Shown: positions 10,948 through 22,739 of the stretch, in pieces | Layout: every line of letters starts with the position of its first letter | How positions within the stretch are numbered: the first letter of the stretch is position 1 | DNA from: Dendrobium chrysotoxum | Lineage: Eukaryota; Streptophyta; Magnoliopsida; Asparagales; Orchidaceae | Direction of reading: 5' to 3' | DNA: 64,000 nucleotides | Assembly (NCBI GenBank): GCA_019925795.1 | Contig: CM034315.1 | Location: 10,838,200 to 10,902,199, forward strand | The notes under the pieces: generated by a model | Databases searched by the model: none | Seen by the model: only the letters and a program-made list of their open reading frames with translations | What the model was told of the DNA's origin: nothing | Program-made: the position numbers and the translations under genes

Positions 10948-11080
10948 GATCCTAATCTGATGGGGCCCGCAGGTGTACCTTCCTTGTCCTTTAGCAAAGG
11001 GATCCAATGTGGTGGGGCCCACAGGTGTACCTTCCCTGTCATTTAGCAAAGAGATCCAAGGTGGTGGGGCCTGCAAATAA
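10948..11080. repeat. 52-53-bp tandem repeat, about 2.5 copies
   Basis: Units beginning GATCC at 10948, 11001 and 11053, each with GGTGGGGCC(C/T), CAGGTGTACC and TTTAGCAAAG. It precedes a TATA-like ATTATAAATAGG (11093-11104) and so probably sits in an LTR promoter region. Confidence 0.8.
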
Positions 11081-11541
11081 TTTGAATTCCCGATTATAAA
11101 TAGGAGGGGGGACTTGGTTCATTTCTTCACACTTCTTTTCTACAAGGAGTTTTGGTGAAGGATTTAGGTGTGCGTAGGCCAAGAGCTTGGGGGGGGGGGG
11201 GGGAGGAAATTTGATTCTCACCTGTTGATGAACTACCAATTTCTTCTACGAGTCTAGTGTAAGTTGTATCATATTATGATTCGGATTTTTCTTGTTTGTT
11301 TTCAGTGTTGGGAGCCTAGGATGTCGTGTATTTTATTTTTTGTTAACTTAGAACTTTTAGGTGGATTTTAATTTTCTTAAAATTTTTTAAGTCTTGAGTT
11401 TTTTTTTTTGTGAAAGTTTCGGCAGCTCTCCGGCGTCGTCCCTGCGTAGGGGGCTGCATCAAAAGTGTAAAGCCTTCCCGCCTGCCAAGAAAGGCAGTCA
11501 TGGTAGGTGTCAAGTGACACCGCGGCTGTAGTCTCATTCCC
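11081..11541 (+). other. Probable LTR promoter/leader segment
   Basis: TATAAATAGG at 11095-11104 follows the tandem repeat; a 15-G run lies at 11189-11203. No open frame of note. Superfamily not determined. Confidence 0.35.
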
Positions 11542-11785
11542 CGCTCGCTAATAAAAGCGGTCGCGGGGTATTCAAATATGTGTTTAAAATACAGCATTTC
11601 CCCGCCTTAAAAAAAGTGACGGGTACTTAATAAAATTTTTTATCAGATTTTCCCGCTCGCTAATAAAAGCGGTCACGGGTACTTATGTTTTTATGCATAC
11701 GAATTTTTTCGCTCGCTAATAAAAGCGGTCACGGGTACTTATATTTCCTCGCTCGCTAATAAAAGCGGTCACGAGTACTTATTTC
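11542..11785. repeat. Interspersed hairpin repeat, 4-5 copies
   Basis: CGCTCGCTAATAAAAGCGGT occurs at 11542, 11654, 11710 and 11750, usually followed by CACGGGTACTTAT; a decayed copy lies near 11598. The flanking CCGCT and AGCGG form a five-base stem around CGCTAATAAA. Spacing is irregular (112, 56, 40). Confidence 0.85.
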
Positions 11786-13689
11786 ATGCATTGAAATTTA
11801 AAATACTAGTGCCGGGCTTTTACCTTACGTACGCGGTGATCGAGGCGACGAAGACGAACAATGACGACGAAGTGAAACCTGCGATGCACAATTTAATATT
11901 TTTTTATCATTTATGCTATATAATTAATCTCATAATATATGTTTTTTTTTATTTAAAATATGGGCAAGAGAGAAAAGAGAGAGATGAGCTCTCTTTCTAG
12001 AGAGAGAGAGAGGGAAAGAAAGGGTTTTTGGTGGAAGAGGCTTAGAATGCCTAGGAGAGTGGAGTAAAGCTAGAGAGAGAAAATTCCCTCTTTCTCCAAT
12101 TTTGGAGAGAGAAAGATAGGGAGAAAATTTTTTATCTCTAACTAGAAGGGGAATTATAGGGAAACAATGATGAAGGGAGATGTTTAGGATGGAGAGGGAG
12201 TCATGTATGAAGGAATTTATCTCTCATCTTTTTTAGGTTTTTGGTTGGGAAGGCTTAGGATGCTTAGGAGGATGGGAGAGTGAGGTTAGAGAGAGAAAAT
12301 TCTTTTTTCTCTAATTTTTAGAGAGAGAAAGAGAGAAGGGATAATTTTTTTCTCTCTCTAGGAAGAGAATTTGGAGGCATGGTGGAGAGGAGAGATGCTT
12401 GGGATGGAAAGGGAGCCATACATGAAGAAATTTCTTTCTCATTCTAGAGAGAGAAAGTGGGGGATGATAGGGCTTTTTGGTTGGAAATGTGTAGAAAGTG
12501 TGTAGGAGTATTTTTTGTGAAGGGTGGTGGGTGGTTTGAGGGATGAATGTGGAGAAATGGAAAAATTAGGGTTAGGGCTTTTTTAGGTTTGGAGAAATGG
12601 AGGTTGGAGGAAGAAGAAGAAGATGAAGGAGAGGAGAGGAGAGGAGAAAAATGGAAGAAAATGAGAGGAAAATGGAGGGAAGAAGAATGAAAAAGAAAAA
12701 TGGAGAAGAAGATGAGGGAAGGAAGAAGAATGGAGGAAGAAGAACGGAGGAGGAAGAAGAAGAAGAGAAGGAGGAGAGATTTACCTTGGCTTGGAGGGAG
12801 GAAGCTTGGAGGCCGGCGGATGAGAGGCGTGAGGGAGCCGAATGGGAGAGGGGGAATCGTGGGTTTGGCGGTTTGGAGAGTGTGAGGGAGTGTTATGAGG
12901 GTTTAAGGGTATTTTGGGAATTTTTTTTTATTTAGAAAATTTCTTTTTTTTTTTAAATCTCTTTTTCTGTCCCTCTAAATTAAAATTTTCAATTATATGG
13001 CATAAAAAAAAATTTAAATTGTGTATTGAGTTGGTCGCCACGTCATCGCCGTCACTCGGGTACATCGTCGCATCGATTTGCGTGCCCAAAATTAAAATTT
13101 TTTCCGATCGGCGACCCCCATCAATATGGGTGTCGATCTTAGCTGTTTCTGTTGCTCCGGACGCATCGGCGCTGTCCGCTTCGCGAACGGAGGCCATTTG
13201 GGCGATTTTGGGTTTTGGGTCGACACACGTCGGGTGAATTACACGGGGTTTCGAGCCCTTTTGCTTCCGAAATTCACCTTGCGCGGTCGACTCGAACCCG
13301 ACACTAGTATGAGGGTCAACAAGTATTGAAGCTTACCCTTCTCTTTATCTTTACCTTCATTGTGGGGTGCTTGGAATTTCTTGTCTTCCATATTTTTGTG
13401 ACCTACTAGTAGGCTTTATCATAAAAATTATGAAGGTCTTTTTGCTTGATGCGACTTCTAGCTTTTGCTGTGGAGGTCCTTTTGCATATGGTTTTGGATG
13501 GGTTTCTTGATGCGGACATCCGACGATGGACTTTAATCAAAGGAAGAGACGAAGATCGACGACTGATATCACTCCATTTTTATCTTAATTTATTAATTAT
13601 ATTTTTTATTTTAATTATGCATTTTTTGTTTTTACCCTTATTTAAGAGTTTTGTCTTATGTAAGCTCAAGGGGCAAAGTTATCTTTTTT
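11786..13689. other. Unassigned sequence with purine-rich tract
   Basis: 12540-12790 is a strongly purine-rich (GA/GAA) plus-strand tract that yields meaningless Glu/Lys-rich open frames. 13020-13330 is a GC-richer block with many GTCG and CGCATCG words and no recognisable protein. Probably noncoding leader sequence of an LTR element. Confidence 0.4.
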
Positions 13690-14660
13690 AGTTTCTTTTA
13701 TTTTAAGGCCTATATGTAGAGGCCCTTGCTCTTGTATTAGGTATGATGGAATTTTAATAAAAATTTTTGTTCTGCATTTTTGTTCTTTTGGGGAGAACGT
13801 TAGTGAGAATCCCTATGGCGGGAATTATGGTTTCCACCAGCCGCAGGATGGGTCCGGGCTCGTAGCTTGAAGTCTCTTGGTGAAAGGGCATCGTATCACC
13901 CGTCAATCTTTGGACTCTACCCTTGGTGAAGGGCATTGTATCACCTGTCAATCTTCGAAAGAGTCCAAGGCTCGCGGTTCTATCTTTTTGTTTCTTTGTT
14001 TTTATGTCTCCTTATTTTTTTTTTCCCTAATCGCCATCTCCATCTTCTATCCAATCCGCCGGCTACACCCTCCCCCACCACCTTAAGCTGCCGGCCCCTC
14101 CATCCCAAGACCCAGCCACTGGCCTCCCCATCACCTTCCCTTAGATCCCAAATTAAATCTCCCATCAACACCTTCCATATTTGGCCTCTTGCTTTTTTAT
14201 AAAGAATTTGAATTCAAATTCAAAATAATTTGAATTCCAAACGCTTTCTAAACCAACTCTCATTTAGGAAAATCCCTCACATCACTCAAATCTAAAATTA
14301 AAATCAGATTTAATCTCTAATCACATTTATTGTTTGGGTCCACATACATTGTATGTGAACACTCCTCCTCCCTCCCCATATGGACGGCCCCCTTCTTTCC
14401 CCTTCTCTCTAATTAATGCCCCCCCCCATTTAAGCTCTCAATCAACCCCAATCAGCCCCATTTAGCCGCCCCCCTTTATTCCCCATTAAGGATAATTTGA
14501 ATTTCAAATTATTCCCTTCCTCATTTTAGGAAATCTGAATTTAAATTCAGATTTCTTAATGACCACCAATTAAGCCCCATCCCCCTTGATTTAGCCGACC
14601 CACCCTTCCCATTTAATTTGAAATTCAAATTTCAAATGACCCCCTCCCCCCCATATCCGT
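13690..14660 (+). mobile_element. LTR-type noncoding repeat fragment (family A, plus)
   Basis: Begins with AAGGCCTATATGTAGAGGCCC and AATAAAAA, then two tandem copies of GGGCAT(C/T)GTATCACC(C/T)GTCAATC (starting near 13884 and 13930), then a GCCGGC-rich block, then AT-rich GAATTCAAAT palindromes. This is the same block order as the minus strand of 3170-4150. No coding domain seen. Confidence 0.55.
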
Positions 14661-15594
14661 TCTACATCATTTCTTCTTCTTTTAAAGAACTTGCTTGGGT
14701 TAGTTGCATTTTTAGAAATGGCTTTAGGTTAGCTAGGTGGGTGCTCCTTTTGAAAGTACTTAGATTGGCAAGCTTTTCTTGTGCTACTAACGGCTCTTAT
14801 TGACACTCTTCATTTTCTTTTTCTTGGAAGAGGATGAGGTGAGTGCTGCTATGATAGTCTCCTATAAAACAAGTTATCTCTAATTTTAGCACATAAACAT
14901 CTTTTTTTTTGGCTTGCATTACAATATCTAGATCTTTTGGTGGTGCTGAAATGTTGAAAAACACACCATTTCGCTTTTACAAATTAGAAAATTTGCCATC
15001 TTTAATAATACATAGCATATATCTCCCACAAATATAGGTTGCCTAATATTACATGACATAAATTTAAAATATCATTTTCACATATAACTGCATCAATATA
15101 TTGCTTAATGATGACAAATTTTATAGTGTATTATCTAATAGCCTTAAATTTTGTGTCATTCTTGAACTAAGACAGCATAAGTTTTGGGTGTAGTTTTTAA
15201 CCTTAGTTTTTCCATTAGTGTCTCAAAAATTATGTTATTTCTACTCAAATTAATCGCCATTAATGCATAAGTTTTTGCCTGAATGTCGAATCAAAAAAGC
15301 CATCTTTGTGGTTGTCATTAGCGTTTTGAATAAAAAAATATGATTAAGGTCCATAACTGTTGACTAAAAAAAAAGAAAATTTTTTTGATATAGTGCGAAG
15401 CAACTATCTCCGTAGACCCCACTAGAACAGTTAGTGGCCAAGAGTCGCATTCCTTCGCTAGAGTAACTCCCATTCGGTAGTTTGTTCATTTAAAAAAAAA
15501 TGTACAAAGGGAGGACGAACGTTCATTCCAGGATTATGTTTTGATTGCTTGTGGGAACTCCACTCTGATGTCTCGACCTCCTTCGACTTCGTCG
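14661..15594. other. Unassigned AT-rich sequence
   Basis: No gene or terminal structure recognised. Confidence 0.4.
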
Positions 15595-15800
15595 TCACCG
15601 TTCGGCTTCGTTACTTCACAAGAGGTGAAGAGATTGCTTGAGTTGCCTCTTTGACTCATTCGGTGCTGTCTGACTTTGCTTCGCAGGAGGGCAGAGATCG
15701 CACGAGTCACTCTTCGGCTCCTTCGCTGCTGTCCGACTTCATTGCTTCTCAGGAGATGGAGAGATTACATGCGTCGCTCCTTCAGTTCCTTTGTGGCTGT
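15595..15800. repeat. 65-bp tandem repeat, 3 copies
   Basis: Aligned marks are AGAGGTGAAGAGATTG (15620), AGGAGGGCAGAGATCG (15685) and AGGAGATGGAGAGATT (15750), each preceded by a GCTTC word and followed by a GAGT/GCGT...CTC block. The open frames 15791-16088 just beyond it have no recognisable motif. Confidence 0.7.
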
Positions 15801-16199
15801 TTGACTTCACTCTTTCAACGACTACCCTAGCCGACCAAAGCCCTAGCCTCCTGTTCGCATCTGACTCTGACGCGTCAAATGTTTGCCTTCACCGTCAGCC
15901 CAGTCCAAGCCCTAGACGGAATCCACGTGCGAATGCCTCAGTCCGCCGTCTCTCGCGTGTCTGCTTCAATTGCACATGAACCTCTATGCCGAACACCCCA
16001 CTGTTCGTTTACTAGTCGCTCAGCCTCTTCCTTCCTAATGACTGCATTGTATTTTAAGAAGCTGAGAGTTAAAGCACTAGTGGGTTAGAGGTTGAAAGGC
16101 AAGGACTCTGAAATGCGATCATCAAACCTACCTATGCCGGCTTCAGGCTAGAAGAAAGATTTAAATAAATGAAGATTTCTGCATATTGCAGCAAAATAG

Positions 16200-16343
16200 T
16201 CGGAGAAGAATATGATGAAGGAGCATGCTGTGGAACCAATTGGAATTGAGGAAATTAGAAGCAATCTAGATAAACTGGATTCTATGACTGTGAAGGAACT
16301 TCGGACAATGGCAATGAGTTTTAGTATCTCAAAGAAGCACTAA
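16200..16343 (+). pseudogene. Possible captured exon with SAP/Rho-N-like motif
   Basis: A 48-codon open stretch follows acceptor-like AATAG (TTGCAG lies 9 bp further upstream) and ends in TAA. Its core reads GIEEIRSNLDKLDSMTVKEL and then RTMA, with the spacing of Leu and acidic residues seen in the helix-turn-helix of SAP or Rho-N domains. Codon choice looks gene-like compared with its surroundings. There is no neighbouring exon that I can join to it, so it is most likely a gene fragment carried by or stranded between transposons. Function is not assigned. Confidence 0.3.
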
Positions 16344-16504
16344 ACAAGACTTAAAATTTTCACTAAAGTGTTTATCATTCAAAGAAAAAAAATCAATCTC
16401 TATTAACTACAGACTTGGCCTATTAGATCATGATACTATAGGGAGAATTATGAAGATCGAGTTTGATACATTTTACTTAATAAGTGGATGTGTACCTAAC
16501 TCTG

Positions 16505-16750
16505 GAGATGGTTTTAAATCAAGACCTCGCACCGTTGATTTTAAATCCGGTCGAGATGGTTTCAAAGAGAAGATCTCGCGCCGTCGACCTTAGGTCCGGG
16601 CGAGATGGTTTAAATTTGAAGACCCGTGCCATCGATCTTAGATCTGGGCGGATGGTTTTAAATTTCGAAGACCTCGCGCCGTCAACCTTAGGTCCGAGCG
16701 AGATGGTTGTAAATCAAAGACCCTACGCCGTTGACCTTAGGTCCGGGTAG
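16505..16750 (+). repeat. About 49-bp tandem repeat, 5 copies
   Basis: GAGATGGTTT or close variants recur at 16505, 16553, 16602, about 16650 and 16700. Each unit carries GACCTCGC(G)CCGT and CCTTAGGTCCGG. The open frame through the array reads a repeated VDLRSGRDG-type peptide only because the repeat lacks stops; I do not call it a gene. Confidence 0.85.
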
Positions 16751-17749
16751 GAAGAATTTACGGCATATGCCGTCCCGATTTCTCCCTCGGTGGGGAGGGG
16801 ACGCCGGAAGGCTGCCGAAATTTTCTCAAAAAATTACAAAAAAAAAACCTGTTTGGAGCAATTGGAGAGCGGTGATTAATTTGATTAATTAATTAACATG
16901 AACTTTTAAAACTAATTAATAAAAAAACCCTTAATTTAATTAATCATTTAAATAATTAAAACATTAATCAAATTAAAAACCTTAATTAAAATCCACTTAA
17001 TTTAATCAACTTTAATAATTAAATAATCAATAAAGATCTAGTAACAAACTTAAAATCAATTTAAAATTCAAACTCCACTCAACTAATTTAAAAAATCTCA
17101 TTTAACTACTTAAATTTTAAACAATTGAATCAAATTAAAAAAATAATTTCATTAATCAACTAAATTAAACTTCATTAATTCAATTAACCAATTTAACATT
17201 TAAAATTTAAAATCCAACCAACCAATTTAAAATGAAACGAAATGCATGAATAAAAATATTCATACTAATCAATATATACAATGCCAACAACAACAACTCA
17301 ACTCAAAACTCACCAAACAATAAACTCTCAAACTCAAACCAACAAACTCAAACTCACTATTCAATTCTAAAAAAATAACTCAACTCTCAACAAACACTGC
17401 TCTCCACACTCTGAACAGAAACCCAACACTCTCCAATAGAACAAAATACCCTATAGTGGCTTCTGCAGTCATCTGTGAGCTCCCTGAACTGCTACAAGTA
17501 CCACATACCTGCAAAAAAGAAACAGCGCATCACAAATATATTAAATCAATGCTAAAAAAATAATAATAAATATAACTACTGCATGTAGAACAAAATGGTG
17601 AAAGCAGGTAGAAACAAGCAAACAAAGTGCTGAAAGTAGAGTAATAAATTACTGTAGTGGGAAAAGACTACGAGCACAAAACAACTGAAAACCAAAGACT
17701 AGTATCAAATCTCTCAAAACACTGGAGTCAACTCAATAAACACAACCAA
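16751..17749. other. AT-rich sequence without genes
   Basis: Mostly TTAATTAA/AATTAAA low-complexity sequence; nothing coding seen. Confidence 0.5.
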
Positions 17750-18720
17750 ATTCAAATCCCTGGGCAGCCTTGTTTATAAGAACTTGGTTGTAAGTCCCAC
17801 TACCCGGCAGCTTTCATAGGAAAGACATAAGTCCGACCTTAGGGAAAAGTTTTAGGTAAAATCAACCTAAACCCTAACTCCAAATTAAAACATCCGGCAA
17901 CTTCTAATAGAAGCCGTAAGTCCGATCTCTGAGGGAAATATTTAGGCAATAACACAACCCTAGACCCCTCACTCGGGCATCCAAGTCTATAGAGCTTGGT
18001 TGTAAGACCCACAACTCGGGCCACTTAGCCTACAGGGCTAGGTCGTAAGACCCATCATTAGGCAACTTCTAAGGAAGCCATAAGACCTACCCAACTAAAA
18101 TCTTCGGACTATCCTTAATAAAGGCCATACGTCCCTACCTAAGTCTAATCACACGGACATCTCTTGTTAAAAAAAAAATCAAAGCTTTAAAAGGGAATGT
18201 CATCTTTAAATAATGCTTTGAAATACAATAATTACAATACTGATCCTACATTGAAAGCATGTGGAATTCCTACATCCATAAAATAGCAAAAGCATTGGGC
18301 ATCCTAGTCTATAGGATTAGGTTGTAAGACCCGCTATCGGGCAACTTCTAAGTGAAGTCGTAAGACCCACTTTTTAGGAAAATTACTAAATAAATTGTAA
18401 TTGATCCTAAACTCCAAATAATCCAATTCAAAACACTGGGCATCTTAGTCTAAATGATTAAGTTATAAGACCCATTTTTCCAGGCAATTTCCTAAGAGAA
18501 ATCATAAGACCTACCCAAATAACTAAACCCCTGGGCAGCCTTGCTGTAGAGTTAGGTTGTAAGCCCCACCTTTGGGCAACTCATAAATAGAGCAGTAAGC
18601 CCCATTTCAAATCAAATATCCGAGCTACTTTCTATGAAAGTTGTAAGTCCCGACCAAAATTTAATTTCTATGTAACTTCTAAACGAAGTTATAAATTCTC
18701 AAATTCAACCAACTTCTGGG
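17750..18720. repeat. Highly diverged tandem array (GGCAACTTCTAA / GTAAGACCCAC words)
   Basis: At least ten loose repeats of a block that alternates GGGCA(T/G)CC(T)...TAGG(T)TGTAAG(A/T)CCCAC with GGCAACTTCTAA..GAAG.CGTAAG(T/A)CC. Copies differ in length and sequence, so the array is old. The likely unit is 70-110 bp. Confidence 0.6.
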
Positions 18721-18799
18721 TGTTCTAATAGATGTAAACCTCAAAACCTAAATAAAATTAAAACACAAACCTAACCACCTCAATCTACTCGGGATCTCT

Positions 18800-19080
18800 G
18801 AGAGGAGGCAACCCATGGCTGCTAATCAGATTCCCTGGACATTACGGTCAATGATTGTAATGTTGGTAGACTGAGACCTACGGTATACCCGGGACGACGG
18901 AACCATGGGATCTTGATTGGGTTTACCTCCATTTTCCCCATAATTGAGACTAATCACCTAAAATTTATTCATCCTTAATCGAGAGTTCTCTCTTACGTGT
19001 TAAGAGAGGTAATTAACTATGAGTGCTTGCGCTCATGGGAAGTAAGGACCCCAGATCTAATTAAACCCTGGCTACCCTCA
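18800..19080 (-). repeat. LTR-type noncoding repeat (family B, minus)
   Basis: The reverse complement matches 8195-8590 (shared GATCCCATGGTTCCGTC, ATAGTTAATTACC and AGAGAGAACT). Part of a noncoding repeat in opposite orientation to the left copy. Confidence 0.65.
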
Positions 19081-20781
19081 GGGGAAATCTGGTTAATTCT
19101 AATCTGACTTAAGGGAAATGGAATCATACAGCTGCAAAGTGGGATTCACGCATTCGTGCCATTTTTCTTGAGCCAACAATAACCATGTAATTCAAATTTT
19201 AACTCCAAAATATGATTAATACAAAAATTTAATATCAAACAAAATAAAATGTCAAACTAAAACAAGACTGACGAATTGATGTATTGTTTCATTGAAGTTG
19301 AGTGGGTAGTTTAAGGGCAATGAAAAGCAATCAAGTAGTTTCTGACGTAGTGAGAAGTAATTTGAGATAAACAAAATGTAAGGTAGATTAAGGCGAGTGA
19401 TGCTTAAGTCTTCAATGTCTCCTGTGGGTTCGTAGAAGAGAATTTAGTTTGATATGAGTCAACTCTTAAGGGATTAAACGGTATCTTTATATTCATATTT
19501 TTTATTAAATATGTAAGAAATATTTTTAAAATTTAGTAATTTGATGATTTAGTTTATTTTAAGTTATATAAGGGGCTTTCAGGGCAATGGCTTAATGCCC
19601 CTTATGTTGAATGTCCCTTGATTTTTTTGGGGCAATCTTACCCAACCCCACCCATCATCTCATGTGAGATCCAAAATTGCCTTTTAAATACTAATTTCCA
19701 TGTAATATTAATTTCAGTAATTATATTGTGCCATTTATATCTGTCCATCAATTCTTCAATAATGCATTTGAAAACTTTTTTATTTTAGAGACATTTTTGT
19801 TTGGCTTCCTATCTTGATGCAACTTTCAACAATCATGATTTATTTATATAACCATTGGGCTTATAGTATGAGCAATAAGGCTTTTGCTTTTGCCTTTGCC
19901 TCCTTTAGTTATTAGCCTTATCATTTGGTTCTTCATTGTTGTTGGCCCGTTTCTATCCTATAATATTTGAGCTTGCCTCTATTATACTCCTACTAGAAGC
20001 AACTGCATTCCACTATAGATTTCCATGAGTCCTACAGTATTGTTCATAAAAAATAATTTCTTCTGATTACTTTTGAAGGCAACCTACAAAACTTTCTTGT
20101 ATACTTTTACACACTTTGCTTATGCCTTTGGCTTAATTGTAGCCTTCATATTCAATATTCATGTTCGTAGCCAATATGATAAAATTGAGTTTTCAAAAAT
20201 CATTTAATCTTATGCATGAATTCCAAACACGTCATTCATTATTGTATCTTGAGTTCCATCTCATCAATGCATTTGAGGATATTTTTTGAAATATAATGAT
20301 AATCATGCATTATTGCACATATAGATGGAGAATAAATCTGTAAGTGCTCCAACTATTGTCCTTGTCAACATCTATTGATCCATCTTATGTGAAAGGGCCT
20401 TAAATGCCTCTAGTAATATCACTTGTTCTATGGGTTTTTCATTAAATGTCTAGTTGTCTAATATATTTATCCCCAGTTATCTATGGAGGATTCTCCTTTG
20501 ATAATAGGTTTTTCTCCTCTCTACATCTCTTCAGCTGGTATCTTCAAAACATCTCCTCCCTCATCTTTAGGATACATTGCCCTGCTACACTTTCAATAAC
20601 TAGTAGTAGCGATGTTTGTTTGGGCTAAAGGGGGTATGGTCTTTAACGTTTTATGAATTTTTTTCACCTAGACTTTTATCTAATTTAGTTTATCGTCCCT
20701 GGTTATCCATGAAGGGTTCTTTTGTGGTAATATGATTTTGAGATTTTCATTTCCTTATCACAATCTCATGTTAGGATACAT
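19081..20781. other. Unassigned AT-rich sequence
   Basis: No supported gene. Two diverged copies of a block (around 20465-20585 and 20690-20785, both ending near TTAGGATACAT) suggest a local duplication just inside the element whose primer site follows. Confidence 0.4.
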
Positions 20782-20793
20782 GCTCTGATACCA
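20782..20793 (-). promoter_or_regulatory. Primer binding site (initiator tRNA-Met) of a decayed LTR element
   Basis: The minus strand reads TGGTATCAGAGC in the common context TATTTTTGGTATCAGAGCAT. A TG at 20800 would be the near end of the adjoining LTR. Confidence 0.65.
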
Positions 20794-20799
20794 AAAATA

Positions 20800-21500
20800 T
20801 GATCCTGAATTGGACAGGATACCACAATTGAATCTGGACTCTAGGATGTTAGTGGAGCTATAACTTAGTGGTAGAGTCTTAGGTTAATGTGCAGAATAAG
20901 TTGTAGATAGATAGGCCTTTTAGATGTTGACTTGGGTTGACATCTGGCAAGTTATAACCAAATATAGGTTCTTAAAGAACTTGGCCAAGTAGTAAGTTGG
21001 AAACCAATTGGGGTATTGTGATTACTAGAATGAAATTAAAACAAGAGTAGTGGAAAATAGACAATATATGATAGAATTGAATGATAACTTGCTTTTTTGT
21101 TTCTTCTCTTTTTGGATTGATTTTTTTTTTCTAGTGTCTTCGCCTTTCTCCTTTTTTTTCTTAGGCATTAAATTCCCCTCTCTTTTTTGGGTGGAGAGAT
21201 ATTGAGAGTAAGAAGAGAGAGCTTGAGAGAGAAAGGTGAGGTGGGTCAATGGTCAAAGAAAATATGTGATTGTCGATCGAGGAGCCTTGTAGATAAAGAG
21301 ATAGAGGATATGTGGTAAATAGTTAAGCTTTTTTCAATGTCAAGGAAAGTAATATAGGATTTTAAGAAAAAACTAAAAATCTAATAAAACAAAAGGTGGA
21401 AATTAAATTAATTATTTAAAAAATAGAGGCAATCATGTTGATACCAGCTAAGTTTCAATTATTTTATCATCCTTTCTTCTAAACACCTCTAGTAGTTTAC
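20800..21500 (-). mobile_element. Putative LTR remnant next to primer site (copia-like)
   Basis: Starts TGATCCTG six bases from the primer site and contains GA/CT-rich leader-like sequence (21130-21240). The far boundary is uncertain. No coding sequence was found on either side, so the element is very decayed or truncated. Confidence 0.4.
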
Positions 21501-22204
21501 TAATAAAAATTTTGGGTAATGGCTTGGCAAGCCATTCCCATAGTTTAATAATGAAATAAGATTTATTTTTATTAAGCGTCAGTCGCCAGGGAGAGCACTA
21601 ATGTTTTTGATCTGCCCTGAAAGCCTCGGGGCCATCTTAGCCGGTGGAGCCGACAAAGAACGATCCTCAACAACTTTGATCCGAATGGATCTATTGCCTC
21701 TTTAATTGTTAAAGATGCAGCTGTACGAGCCTATAGAACAAAGCCTAGAGAGAGCAGTGATGTTAAAAGAGTAAATAACATGCATTTTGGGTGCAAAGTT
21801 GAGTGATAAGATTATACAATACTTTGAAAGTCCAAGTAGGTTGTTAAACCTAAGGCAATTGTCCCAAGCTAATCAAGAGGGGAGGGGGGGGGGGTGAATT
21901 GGTAATTTTAAAAAAACTCTTGGTATTTTAGAAAACCTATTTAAGATATTTTTTATTACAATAATGAATTTTCTGAAAATAATTTTTCAACCACAGAAAA
22001 TGAAAAATGCAGAAAATAAAAAAGCGGTATAAAGTAAAGAGCAGAAGACACCAGATTTTATAATGGTTCGGTCCAACAAGACCTACGTCCACTTCCTGAA
22101 GACTCCTTATCCAGGTATTACACTAAACATTAGTGACTCTCCTTTAGCCCCCACAGCAAGGCGGAAAAGTCTTTACAAACAACTCTTTTCCACCAACCTG
22201 GTGT

Positions 22205-22490
22205 GGCAGAGAACCGTCGTCCTTTTTCATCCTCCTGGTGAAGGCAGAGAACCCACCATCCTTTCTCACCCTTCTGGTGATGGCAGAGTACCAACGTCCT
22301 TTCTCACCCTCCTAGTGACGGTAGAGCACCGATGTGCTTTCTCACTCTCCTGGTGACGGCAGAGTACCGACGTGCTTTCTCACCCTCCTGGTGACGGCAG
22401 ATCATCGACGTCCTTTCTCATCCTCTTGGTGACGGCAGAGTACTAATGTCCTTTTTCACTCTCCTGGTGACGGCAGAGTACCGGATCTCC
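22205..22490. repeat. 39-40-bp tandem array in LTR R/U5, about 8 copies
   Basis: Units of the form CTCCTGGTGACGGCAGAGTA and then CCGACGTCCTTTCTCACC. GGCAGAG marks recur about every 39-40 bp. Homologous to the three-unit array at 1841-1970. Confidence 0.88.
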
Positions 22491-22706
22491 TTTGAAAATC
22501 CTCTCTCAAAACCCTTCAAGGAAGTAGGGAAGTACTATGAAGAACAACAAGAGATCTTCACTGTTGGGCACCTTTATGAATCCCCTCGCAAATCCCTCTC
22601 ACAAGATCTCTCACTTTTCAATCTCAAAACACTCTCCCAAACACACTCCTAAGGCACACTCAAGAGAAATTCATAGCAAGAGTGTAGAGAGTCAATTTTT
22701 AGGACC

Positions 22707-22714
22707 CTTATATA
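22707..22714 (-). promoter_or_regulatory. TATA box of the solo LTR
   Basis: The minus strand reads CGTATATAAGGG. It separates the upstream dyad array from the downstream tandem array. Confidence 0.65.
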
Positions 22715-22739
22715 CGAAGGACAAGAAAAATTGTCCTGA

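Noticed and set aside
12651..12935. Glu/Lys/Arg-rich open frames
   Set aside because: They translate a GAA/GGA-rich low-complexity tract, with no domain and no splice context.
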